Shown piece by piece: positions 25,003-31,240 of a stretch of DNA of 64,000 nt. The stretch lies in the IMG/VR virus record IMGVR_UViG_3300045747_000527, positions 124,001 through 188,000 of that record; one strand, 5' to 3'. Numbering within the stretch: position 1 is the stretch's first letter; each line of letters starts with the position of its first letter. Source of the DNA: a virus. Below the pieces are notes generated by a model, which worked only from the letters and a program-made list of their open reading frames with translations, had not been told where the DNA came from and ran no database searches. The translations under genes and the position numbers were made by a program.

Positions 25003-25239
25003 CTGCTGAGGAACAACCGGCGGGGGACCATCTAACGGGGTCCCCCGCAGCACCCCTTCCCGGAACAGTATGCCTGTTTTGTCCAGACTCTTTAGATAGA
25101 ACCACACCACATTCTCGGTGTACTCCACTCCATAGATCTGAACCAGCCCGCTCATCATCTGCACCATCTGCAGAGAGTCGAGCTGGAAACCAACACACCA
25201 GTATTTCTTTCGCCCTTTGCGAACTACCGGCGATGCCAT
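24943..25239 (-). CDS. Hypothetical protein (98 aa)
   Basis: GGAG before the ATG. Residues 1-60 (GRKKYWCVGFQLDSLQMVQM, YTENVVWFYLKSL) look folded; the end overlaps the convergent ParB-like gene by 60 bases. Its start overlaps the HAD gene by 16 bases. Unknown function. Confidence 0.6.
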   Translation of the reverse strand: MASPVVRKGRKKYWCVGFQLDSLQMVQMMSGLVQIYGVEYTENVVWFYLKSLDKTGILFREGVLRGTPLDGPPPVVPQQLLVVLRTPCPVRHGLDVLS

Positions 25240-25580
25240 GGCTTGAACTCCAATACCTTTTTGGCAATGCCACGAGCGGTGCCTTCGAACGTGAGTGCCC
25301 GGTCGTCCAGGTACACGTCAGCGTAGATTTTCCGGCTTTGCTTCGGCGGCCCCCAAGGATTCTCGTTGATGTGGTCGAATGGAATACCGTACTCCTTCAA
25401 CTTGCTGGAAACTTCAGCGTCATTGTCCCGGACGGTCCAGATGACAATCTTCCAGCCGCACTGACGGAGAGCTTCGAGCTCTTCCCGCATGCCGTCGATC
25501 GGCTTGCCGATGTTAGGGTACTCGTCGTTGAGGACTGTGCCGTCTAGGTCCACAGCCACAACCTGGGGTCTGGTGCTCAT
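25224..25580 (-). CDS. HAD-family phosphatase
   Basis: 118 residues: motif I VAVDLDGTVL (Asp11 nucleophile, Asp13), motif II region WKIVIWTVRDN, and motif IV YADVYLDDRALTF. A minimal cap suggests small-molecule or nucleotide substrates. Single-domain HADs of this size occur in phages. Substrate unknown. Confidence 0.8.
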   Translation of the reverse strand: MSTRPQVVAVDLDGTVLNDEYPNIGKPIDGMREELEALRQCGWKIVIWTVRDNDAEVSSKLKEYGIPFDHINENPWGPPKQSRKIYADVYLDDRALTFEGTARGIAKKVLEFKPWHRR

Positions 25581-25601
25581 GCCTGCAGCGTACCGCAGAT
25601 A

Positions 25602-25632
25602 CGGGCAAAAGAAAAGTCGGGTTGCCCCTGAC
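25602..25632 (-). terminator. Intrinsic terminator of the structured ncRNA
   Basis: On the minus strand GTCAGGG-GCAA-CCCGAC followed by TTTTCTTTTGCCC, the conserved tail. No protein gene ends just upstream of it, which points to the ncRNA. Confidence 0.8.
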
Positions 25633-25775
25633 TCATAGCAACGATCTCAGAGCCGAGGCCGCCTTGGTAAAGCGAAGTGACAGTTCGCGCGGCAAGGTTG
25701 ACGAGACCTCAGGGCATGACAGACCCAATTGCGCAGCATCGCGTACCAAGGCAGCCTCGGCTCTGAGATCTAAAT
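25605..25775 (-). ncRNA. Structured ncRNA closed by a 27-bp stem
   Basis: Arms 25643-25669 and 25744-25770 pair over 27 positions; the only non-Watson-Crick position is U-G on the minus strand but C-A on the plus strand, so the RNA is minus-sense. A 74-nt internal domain contains further complementary runs. A terminator with the phage tail follows. No reading frame fits. Not recognised as 6S, tmRNA or RNase P RNA. Confidence 0.7.
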
Positions 25776-25824
25776 GGAAGCGGGAACAGGTGTTGCACCC
25801 TGCATCAGCATGTGGTTATGCCGC

Positions 25825-26121
25825 CTACACTATCAAGTGCCACGCATTCGCGTAGTCAATGGCCTTCCCGACTGCACGACCTCTACTCCCAACCCCCTCT
25901 GGGTAGACCGTGATCCCGCCACTAAACGAATCCGCAAAAACAGAAGGCATGATGTAGAAAGCGCTGGTATTAGGTATCCAAGCTACAAGAAAATCGTACG
26001 TATTGGGGTCGTGCTTTGAGTGCAGAGAAACAGTTCTATTTGTCTGCGATCTGCGAATGTCCACCAGATACCCTATTCCTTGGCCACTCTTCCACGCCCG
26101 CCTAACTTGAAGCCGCACCAA
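25825..26121 (-). CDS. PD-(D/E)XK-like homing endonuclease (98 aa)
   Basis: The pattern LVDIRRSQTNRTVSLHS followed by YDFLVAWIPNTSAFYIMPS resembles group-I-intron-associated PD-(D/E)XK endonucleases. Start lies 30 bases downstream of the tRNA-Arg 3' end. The N-terminal part of the usual domain is short, so the gene may be truncated. Homing endonucleases of this family typically sit near tRNA genes. Confidence 0.6.
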   Translation of the reverse strand: MVRLQVRRAWKSGQGIGYLVDIRRSQTNRTVSLHSKHDPNTYDFLVAWIPNTSAFYIMPSVFADSFSGGITVYPEGVGSRGRAVGKAIDYANAWHLIV

Positions 26122-26150
26122 CCGGCCCTTAATGCCTACCCTTCCCGCAG

Positions 26151-26224
26151 CGCGCTTGGAGGGAATTGAACCCCCGACATCTAGCTTAGAAGGCTAGCGC
26201 TCTTTCCAACTGAGCTACAAGCGC
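26151..26224 (-). tRNA. tRNA-Arg(UCU)
   Basis: Acceptor GCGCTTG/CAAGCGC, D-arm GCTCAGTTGG, anticodon arm CTAGC-CTTCTAA-GCTAG, T-loop TTCAATT. CCA is not encoded. First tRNA of the array as read from the left. Confidence 0.95.
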
Positions 26225-26464
26225 ATTCCCTGCATTCGGACTAAAAGCCCAGGCTGCAGGTCGGCCCTCAGGTGTCTCTTCCCTGGAGTCAGCATCTATC
26301 TCAAGGTAGGCCGCTTTCGGAAGCTTTCGGAAACTCTCGGCTCCCCTGCGCTGTATCGATGAGATTCGCACTACCCTGATGCTCAGGTAGCCGGCGTTGT
26401 CTGGCCAGATAGACTCAGCCGGATATTCAAGAACTGATTTGTACCATACCTCGGGGATGGAGTT
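26225..26464 (-). pseudogene. In-frame continuation of the 488-aa gene beyond its TAG
   Basis: After the TAG at 26465-26467 the same frame stays open for about 80 codons of protein-like sequence (for example SVLEYPAESIWPDNAGYLSI and LPKAAYLEIDADSREETPEG) and then runs into tRNA-Arg. Either the gene was once longer and was cut by a nonsense mutation and tRNA insertion, or the stop is read through. Confidence 0.5.
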
Positions 26465-27931
26465 CTACTCGTAAGTTTTGGCCAAGTTATCCAGCTGCTC
26501 CTCCGTCCCACCAAGGAAGTGAAACGCCCTATACACGGTACCTGCCTCGATGAGCCTTCGGTGTATTGGATCGAGGGATTCTTCTCCGGCTCTCCGACAA
26601 ACCGTTGCCAGCACATTCCCCGTTCTTTCGTGTATTTGGAGTGCACTGGCTGTCCAGCTCGGGTACCACCCCTCCAGGTACGCCAGGTGTTCTAGAGCCG
26701 CATAGCGCTTGGCTAGGCGTACACGCTCAAGCGTACGGTCTATCTCCCCAACAGGTTTGGCTACGGACTCTCCCTGCCACACACTTGTGAATCTCTGAGT
26801 TGGCGGAGGCAGAGGTTTCGCTATTGTAGGCTGGAGCATGTAGTCACACTGCCAGTAGCAGGCGTACTTCCCCATGGCAGAAACAAGGAGGTCTGAGGCG
26901 ATGCGGAATCTCTGTTGCTCTTTGCTCAGCAGAGATTCTCGTCCCGCGAAGGTAATCTTTACCAGGCGCCCCTTGCGGTCTGTCTTACTTGGTACGTACT
27001 GGGGCGTACTAGCCTCTGTTGTGACGTCAACCTGGTCATGTGGGTGTGGCTGTGGTTTCAGCCACCAGTTTGGGAAGAGGCCGCTGTCAGGAATCCCTGT
27101 TCCCGCGATCATAGCTTGCGCCTCCGTCTGTATCTTCGCCGGGAAAAGTACCTTGGCCGGAACCCCCAGAGCCCCAGTGGCTCGCTTCTGCGCTTCAAGC
27201 ACATCCAGCATAAACTCTTTCCCTAGCGACACGTCAAGCTTTACCTGGTCCTCTTCTACCGCAGAGCGCGCCCACACAGGGTAGGGGCGTGGGACGTTTG
27301 AAATGGTGGGCGCCAGAGCAGAGAATCGACCCGACTGCGCCCCAATGCCGTACAGTACGGCGAGTTCTAGAGTCTTCGATGGCCGCGGCATTCTCTGAAT
27401 AGCAGGGGTACTGGAGACGAGTCTTCCTGTGGCGCTCTTCATTACCCGCCCAGCATTCCACTCTTCTATCACTCGTATCGCCGCCTCGACGCGACTTGTG
27501 GTTTTGATGCCTTCGACTACGCGAATGTCCCCCGTTTCATTCCTCTGCAGGCAGTAAAGGGGGCACAAGTACGCAGCTGCCCTGAGGTACTTTACCTGTC
27601 TCGGCTTTAGGGAAATGTCGCACGCAAAGTCATACGATCTTACGCCATCCTGGCGGTCTCGCTGAACAGCTAAAAAGGCTCTGCCCATTCCTTCGCTGAA
27701 GCAAGGCACTGCGAGTACGGCTCTACACGTTTCGCAAAACCGTGTAGTCATGTCTAAGACCTTTTGGAGACTGTCTGCCCCGATACTGCCCAGGACGTAA
27801 TCGTAATCAGCCGTCGCCGTGAACGAGCGGTCTATCAAGGCGATCAAGAACCCCCGAGTAAATGGGTCCAACTCTCTCATCCGCCGCGGGGCATACTTCG
27901 GCACTCTGGACGTAGATTCCGTTGTTGTCAT
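26465..27931 (-). CDS. Large hypothetical protein (488 aa)
   Basis: Start MTTTESTSRVPKY, with GGAG six bases upstream. Mostly helical; an early CETCRAVLAVPCF has three Cys. No catalytic motif recognised. The C-terminus ends at a TAG followed by a long open, protein-like extension, so the family's natural length may be about 570. Position between regulatory genes and the tRNA array gives no clue. Confidence 0.65.
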   Translation of the reverse strand: MTTTESTSRVPKYAPRRMRELDPFTRGFLIALIDRSFTATADYDYVLGSIGADSLQKVLDMTTRFCETCRAVLAVPCFSEGMGRAFLAVQRDRQDGVRSYDFACDISLKPRQVKYLRAAAYLCPLYCLQRNETGDIRVVEGIKTTSRVEAAIRVIEEWNAGRVMKSATGRLVSSTPAIQRMPRPSKTLELAVLYGIGAQSGRFSALAPTISNVPRPYPVWARSAVEEDQVKLDVSLGKEFMLDVLEAQKRATGALGVPAKVLFPAKIQTEAQAMIAGTGIPDSGLFPNWWLKPQPHPHDQVDVTTEASTPQYVPSKTDRKGRLVKITFAGRESLLSKEQQRFRIASDLLVSAMGKYACYWQCDYMLQPTIAKPLPPPTQRFTSVWQGESVAKPVGEIDRTLERVRLAKRYAALEHLAYLEGWYPSWTASALQIHERTGNVLATVCRRAGEESLDPIHRRLIEAGTVYRAFHFLGGTEEQLDNLAKTYE

Positions 27932-27943
27932 GCACATCTCCTT

Positions 27944-28126
27944 CTATGAATCTTGTTCTCTCCCGCCGATCAATTCGACGAGAACCTCTCCGCACTGAGT
28001 ACACTCGACAGTCACGCTGCCGGGCTCGCCGTTCAGACCCTCGTAGGCCGCTATCTCCAGCCGGTCGAGGTGTCCGTGTTTCCGTAACGCTTCTTGTTCT
28101 TCTAGTGACAGGGTCGCTATGGCCAC
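27944..28126 (-). CDS. Small Cys-pair protein (60 aa)
   Basis: GTG start with AAGGAGG five bases upstream. Helical N-terminus (SLEEQEALRKHGHLDRLE) and a single CTQCGEVLVEL pair. It is the first gene after a promoter (28189) and a leader hairpin. Confidence 0.7.
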   Translation of the reverse strand: MAIATLSLEEQEALRKHGHLDRLEIAAYEGLNGEPGSVTVECTQCGEVLVELIGGREQDS

Positions 28127-28142
28127 GAGGACCTCCTTGAAA

Positions 28143-28172
28143 ATGAAGAAGGCCGCCCGCTAAGATTAGCAG
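28143..28172 (-). terminator. Leader hairpin (possible attenuator)
   Basis: GGCCGTCTGCTAA pairs with TTAGCGGGCGGCC (two G-U) and is followed by TTCTTCATTTTC on the minus strand. It lies between the promoter at 28189 and the start at 28126, so it could attenuate that transcript. Confidence 0.6.
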
Positions 28173-28188
28173 ACGGCCCGTTACCTTT

Positions 28189-28198
28189 CTTATACCTC
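28189..28198 (-). promoter_or_regulatory. GAGGTATAAG promoter
   Basis: Minus-strand match to the phage promoter core, just beyond the HNH gene stop, driving the 60-aa and 488-aa genes. Confidence 0.7.
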
Positions 28199-28219
28199 TT
28201 TCAGCAGCTGTATTGCTGA

Positions 28220-28738
28220 TCAAGTATCCAGTGGCCTACGCCAGTAGTTCTGCCACTCCTTGGGAGCGTGCCGGTCTAGTGGCACACAAATTTGAGGAAG
28301 CCAGTACGGCCTCTTTGGAACCGAGAGCAACTTCATGCCTGCCTGAGCAGGCGTTCGGTTTGCCTTGGCTCTGTTGCAGTCCACACATGCGGTCACGATG
28401 TTCTCCCACGTAGTCTTCCCACCCTGGGCACGAGGGAGTACGTGGTCGTATGAAAGCAGTTCTGTTGGGCCCCGCTGGCCGCAGTACTGGCACTGAAAGC
28501 CGTCCCTGGCGTACACGCCAATACGGGAGAACTTGATCTTATATTTGCTGCGGCTGAAACCACGAACTAGCTTCACTACTGACGGCATTGGCCATTCCCG
28601 GTCAACACCACGGATGGTCTTGTCCTGACTGTGCTCGATCACAATCGTCTTGCCGAGGAACAAATCGGTGATGGCCTTCTGCCAGCTCTCCACTCGGAGT
28701 GGCTGCATACCTACGTCTAGAACAAGTACCGCGGACAT
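28220..28738 (-). CDS. HNH endonuclease
   Basis: 172 residues. The HNH core FQCQYCGQRG ... SYDHVLPRAQGGKTTWENIV ... CVDCNRAK gives two CxxC zinc pairs and the DHV..N..N catalytic signature (about residues 82-130). The N-terminal ~70 residues follow the bacterial HNH type that begins with VLVLDVGMQPL. Could be a homing nuclease or a free-standing phage nuclease. Confidence 0.88.
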   Translation of the reverse strand: MSAVLVLDVGMQPLRVESWQKAITDLFLGKTIVIEHSQDKTIRGVDREWPMPSVVKLVRGFSRSKYKIKFSRIGVYARDGFQCQYCGQRGPTELLSYDHVLPRAQGGKTTWENIVTACVDCNRAKANRTPAQAGMKLLSVPKRPYWLPQICVPLDRHAPKEWQNYWRRPLDT

Positions 28739-28764
28739 CGAAGACTCCTTTCTTTGGTTTCAGG

Positions 28765-29010
28765 TCACTTACCCAGGACCCACTGGTATCTCTTCAGATT
28801 CTCCCTAGCTTTGTCAACGTCTTCTATGGTCACCGAGGTCCCCATAGATTCGATCACAAAGCCCTCGACCCATTTGCCGCCGAGTTCTACATCCACCGCC
28901 TTACCCACCTTCGCCTTCTCGCTCGGCAAATACGCAACGTGCTTCAGCACGGAGCCGTCCTCTTGCTTGGAGGACATCGAGCACTGTCTGTACTGCTTGC
29001 TTTTATCCAT
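28765..29010 (-). CDS. Small hypothetical protein (81 aa), start abuts a tRNA
   Basis: The ATG at 29010 is the base after the 3' end of tRNA-Leu(CAA), and no Shine-Dalgarno is present, so tRNA processing would leave a leaderless message. The product has a beta-rich middle (VGKAVDVELGGKWVEGFVIE). A later Met (28977) is an alternative start. Confidence 0.6.
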   Translation of the reverse strand: MDKSKQYRQCSMSSKQEDGSVLKHVAYLPSEKAKVGKAVDVELGGKWVEGFVIESMGTSVTIEDVDKARENLKRYQWVLGK

Positions 29011-29093
29011 GTGCCGCCAGAGGGAATCGGACCCCCACGCACTAGGCGCCTGATCTTGAGTCAGGTGTGTCTACCAGTTTCACCATGGCGGCA
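29011..29093 (-). tRNA. tRNA-Leu(CAA)
   Basis: Class II tRNA: acceptor TGCCGCC/GGCGGCA, anticodon arm CCTGA-CTCAAGA-TCAGG, long variable arm, T-loop TCCGATT. Confidence 0.92.
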
Positions 29094-29098
29094 TGTTG

Positions 29099-29173
29099 CG
29101 CGCGAGAAGAGATTCGAACTCTTATCCTCCAGGATCATTACTCCATGGCGCTCAACCGTTGAGCTACTCGCAC
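29099..29173 (-). tRNA. Atypical tRNA with enlarged anticodon arm, possible Ile(AAU)
   Basis: Acceptor GTGCGAG/CTCGCGC, D-arm and T-arm (AAGAG-TTCGAAT-CTCTT) are normal. The anticodon region is three bases too long: CCA-T-GGA GTAATGA TCC-TGG, a six-pair stem with one bulged T. With loop GTAATGA the anticodon would be AAU, rare in bacteria and phages. Confidence 0.65.
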
Positions 29174-29177
29174 ATTG

Positions 29178-29243
29178 TGGGGTAGGAAGGAATTGAACCT
29201 CCATTCACCTTGCGGCGCGTCCTAGACGTTAGACGACCACCCC
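29178..29243 (-). tRNA. 66-nt tRNA lacking a normal anticodon arm
   Basis: Acceptor GGGGTGG/CTACCCC, a Glu/Trp-like D-arm (TCGTCTAACG...AGGAC) and T-arm GGAGG-TTCAATT-CCTTC are intact. Between D- and T-arms only 16 bases remain; they form CGCC-GCAA-GGTG, a four-pair stem with a GCAA tetraloop, leaving no seven-base loop. Confidence 0.6.
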
Positions 29244-29257
29244 ATATTTCGTTCCTC

Positions 29258-29617
29258 TTACCTGAGCAGTGGCAGCTCTGACACCGCCTTTCTGACCGGC
29301 GTCCGGTCGGTAACAAGGGAACAGCCTACAGCCATCATCTGGCCTCCCCAGGGCTCGTCTGGCTCGTGTATAGGCGTGTGGCCTACTCCGGCCGCCTGGA
29401 GCCTCTCTGCGGCTCTCCTGAGCGCTGGCTCACCATCCACAGCCAGGACCACAACATGGGCCTCTGGAGGATGCTTTCCGTAGCTTCCCGCGGCATGGGC
29501 TACCTGGGCGGCCAACACGCCTATGGGCAGGTCTCGCCGCACAACGATGTATTGGGTCACCGGCCGGGTGCTAATGGGATGAGCGCATAGCCACACAGTA
29601 AACAAGACCCGGAGCAT
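29258..29617 (-). CDS. Peptidyl-tRNA hydrolase, PTH2 family
   Basis: Pattern of PTH2: TQYIVVRRDLPIGVLAAQVAHAA (active-site region, around residues 21-43), VVVLAVDGEPALRRAAERL, then MMAVGCSLVTDRTPVRK. It releases tRNA from stalled peptidyl-tRNA. Sitting inside a tRNA array, it likely protects the phage tRNA pool. The annotated ATG has no strong ribosome site; the conserved region starts near residue 19, so the first residues may not belong. Confidence 0.78.
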   Translation of the reverse strand: MLRVLFTVWLCAHPISTRPVTQYIVVRRDLPIGVLAAQVAHAAGSYGKHPPEAHVVVLAVDGEPALRRAAERLQAAGVGHTPIHEPDEPWGGQMMAVGCSLVTDRTPVRKAVSELPLLR

Positions 29618-29630
29618 GTCAAGGCCGAAA

Positions 29631-29728
29631 TGTCTCGTTCAACTTTGTCTCCCGATTTGAACGAAGCCCTATCCCTTTACGGGGGCCTCGAACTTCGTTC
29701 AAATCAGGGGGCAAAGTTGAACGAGACA
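29631..29728. repeat. Near-perfect long inverted repeat (about 36 bp stem, 26-nt loop)
   Basis: 29631-29666 pairs with 29693-29728: a perfect 17-bp block, a five-pair GC block with G-U, one mismatch, and a perfect 13-bp block. It sits in the gap between the PTH2 gene and the metalloprotease-like gene. No U-run follows on either strand, so it is not a plain terminator. Confidence 0.9.
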
Positions 29729-29752
29729 ACTCCCCTATTTTAGTTCACTTGA

Positions 29753-30382
29753 CTAGCAGTACCCCGTAGCAACCATGATCGTGTGGTGGTTCGCTCCGCC
29801 TGGGCCGGGGTCTATCCCGAGGACGGTCAGGCAGAGGTGGGACACCTCGTGCCTAACGAGAGCCAGGAATTCGTAGGCCGTCTTCACTCGATCTCTGTCA
29901 AGCACCACGCTGATACCCTGCTTGAACTGGGTCCCCATGACCTTGCCGAGAAATGGAACTTCAAACGGTTTGGACGAGACGTAGATAGTGGCTCCACTGA
30001 AGGCCGCCGTCAGACGCAGGTACTGGGCATCGCTCGTGTTCTGGTACTTGTTCCAGTAGTCACACGCCGCTGAGATCGTCCGCTCTATGTCGATATTGTT
30101 AGCGACTGGCTCTAGGCCAGCCTCGTAGATAACTGCCGTTCCCTGCGCCGTCTGGTATGCCGAGTTCCAGGCCGCCGTGTACCGATACCGCAGGATGTAC
30201 TGGTAGACGGCAATGGCAAGAATCACGAAGCTGACGAAGATGGTGATCCCAATCTTAGCCGTAAAGCCAGCACCGCGTTCGCCAAAGAACCCAGCAAGTA
30301 ACGAGAGTACCCCCGCCAAAGCCACCATAAGGACCCAGGGCCACGAGTCCTGAAACGTGAACAACTTTTTCTGAATCTTCAT
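29753..30382 (-). CDS. Membrane-anchored HExxH metalloprotease-like protein
   Basis: 209 residues. Two predicted membrane helices at about 16-33 (LMVALAGVLSLLAGFF) and 43-62 (IGITIFVSFVILAIAVYQYI), then a soluble domain ending with VRHEVSHLCLTVLG, a HEVSH zinc-protease signature near residue 178. It could act on the inner membrane or periplasmic side. GGAGG upstream of the ATG. Confidence 0.65.
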   Translation of the reverse strand: MKIQKKLFTFQDSWPWVLMVALAGVLSLLAGFFGERGAGFTAKIGITIFVSFVILAIAVYQYILRYRYTAAWNSAYQTAQGTAVIYEAGLEPVANNIDIERTISAACDYWNKYQNTSDAQYLRLTAAFSGATIYVSSKPFEVPFLGKVMGTQFKQGISVVLDRDRVKTAYEFLALVRHEVSHLCLTVLGIDPGPGGANHHTIMVATGYC

Positions 30383-30393
30383 GATCTAGCCTC

Positions 30394-30498
30394 CTAGTTG
30401 CAGAGCCGCAGTAATCGGCGTACCCAGCGGATGATACCACCGGAAGCGTGCCTGCGGTTCCTGGCCTTCTCCCGCTTCTTCCAGCGGTTGCCATTCAT
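30394..30498 (-). CDS. Tiny basic ORF (34 aa)
   Basis: Its ATG overlaps the TGA of the Cys-rich gene (ATGA) and it ends 12 bases before the next start. Product MNGNRWKKREKARNRRHASG onward is strongly basic. Plausible by coupling, unknown function. Confidence 0.45.
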   Translation of the reverse strand: MNGNRWKKREKARNRRHASGGIIRWVRRLLRLCN

Positions 30499-30662
30499 TG
30501 CCTCTCTTTGTGCCTGTAGTAGCAGTGGAGGCAAGGACCGGCATCTGCCGGCCAGTCCCTGCACTCACACCCGCATCCGTACGGGCACTCGATGTCGAAC
30601 ACATCTGGTATTGGATCTCGCGCAATAATTAGATCATCCACGTCGAAGTCTTGTGCTGCCAT
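30495..30662 (-). CDS. Cys-rich small protein (55 aa)
   Basis: Start MAAQDFDVDDLIIARD with GGAGGA upstream. CPYGCGCECRD and GPCLHCYYRH give at least six Cys, probably a zinc or disulfide site. Lies just after the tRNA-Leu(UAG) 3' end. Confidence 0.65.
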   Translation of the reverse strand: MAAQDFDVDDLIIARDPIPDVFDIECPYGCGCECRDWPADAGPCLHCYYRHKERQ

Positions 30663-30691
30663 CTGTTCCTCCTCTAGAAAGACTCGAATAG

Positions 30692-30770
30692 TACGCCCGG
30701 AGAGACTCGAACTCCCACGCCGAAGCACCTGTTCCTAAGACAGGCGTGTCTGCCATTCCACCACGGACGC
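30692..30770 (-). tRNA. tRNA-Leu(UAG)
   Basis: Class II; anticodon arm CCTGT-CTTAGGA-ACAGG, variable arm TGCTTCGGCGTG, T-loop TTCGAGT. Confidence 0.92.
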
Positions 30771-30774
30771 GTAG

Positions 30775-30848
30775 TACCTGAGATCGGATTCGGACCGACA
30801 CTGTCTACCTCCTCGGGGTAGTGCCTCTTCCAGTTGGGCTACTCAGGC
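30775..30848 (-). tRNA. Atypical class I tRNA, anticodon GAG (Leu-like)
   Basis: Cloverleaf complete: acceptor GCCTGAG/CTCAGGT, anticodon arm CTACC-CCGAGGA-GGTAG. The anticodon reads Leu CUC/CUU, but the variable loop is only five bases (ACAGT) and position 33 is C, not U. True charging identity is uncertain. Confidence 0.65.
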
Positions 30849-30852
30849 ATGG

Positions 30853-30933
30853 TGGGAGTGCCGGGATTCGAACCCGGACGTCTTGCGACGACTGATTTTA
30901 AGTCAGCCCGGTCTACCATTCCACCACACTCCC
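30853..30933 (-). tRNA. tRNA-Leu(UAA)
   Basis: Class II; acceptor GGGAGTG/CACTCCC, anticodon arm CTGA-CTTAAAA-TCAG, variable arm CGTCGCAAGACG, T-loop TTCGAAT. Confidence 0.93.
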
Positions 30934-30937
30934 ATTG

Positions 30938-31028
30938 TCCCGGCGAGAGGACTCGAACCCCCAACCTCGCGCTTATCTGGCGCTAAACGGTTCATAAGGC
31001 CGCCGCTCTACCATTGAGCTACACCGGG
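30938..31028 (-). tRNA. 91-nt tRNA with two anticodon-like hairpins (Ile-like)
   Basis: Acceptor CCCGGTG/CGCCGGG, normal D- and T-arms. Two hairpins stand between them: GCGG around CCTTATGAA, and GCGC-CAGATAA-GCGC. The second closely matches the anticodon arm of tRNA-Ile(GAU) at 39501. Removing 19 bases gives exactly 72 nt. Either Ile(UAU) with a giant variable arm or Ile(GAU) with an insertion. Confidence 0.65.
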
Positions 31029-31046
31029 ATAGATCTTGACGCGTAT

Positions 31047-31067
31047 CGGCTGCAGTGGTTGTAGCCG
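31047..31067 (-). repeat. Recurrence of the CAGTGGTTG hairpin
   Basis: CGGCT-GCAGTGGTTGT-AGCCG between two tRNAs shares stem and loop with the hairpin at 6601-6635. Confidence 0.6.
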
Positions 31068-31086
31068 TAACGTGCCATGATCTCTG

Positions 31087-31157
31087 CGGCTCCAAGGAGA
31101 ATTGAACTCCTGTATATTGATCGACAATCAATTGTCCTACCATTGAACGACGGAGCC
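31087..31157 (-). tRNA. tRNA-Asp(GUC)
   Basis: Acceptor GGCTCCG/TGGAGCC, anticodon arm ATTGA-TTGTCGA-TCAAT, T-loop TTCAATT. Confidence 0.93.
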
Positions 31158-31162
31158 AGTGG

Positions 31163-31233
31163 TTGGGGGTAAGGGACTTGGACCCCTCTCTTCGGCGTGT
31201 AAGGCCGAGGCACAACCTCTATACCAACCCCCA
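31163..31233 (-). tRNA. tRNA-Val(UAC)
   Basis: Acceptor TGGGGGT/ACCCCCA, anticodon arm TCGGC-CTTACAC-GCCGA, T-loop TCCAAGT. Confidence 0.92.
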
Positions 31234-31240
31234 GTTTGAT

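Noticed and set aside
27807-28223. 138-aa open frame on the minus strand
   Set aside because: It runs across the promoter and leader hairpin of the 60-aa gene, which has a perfect ribosome site in another frame.
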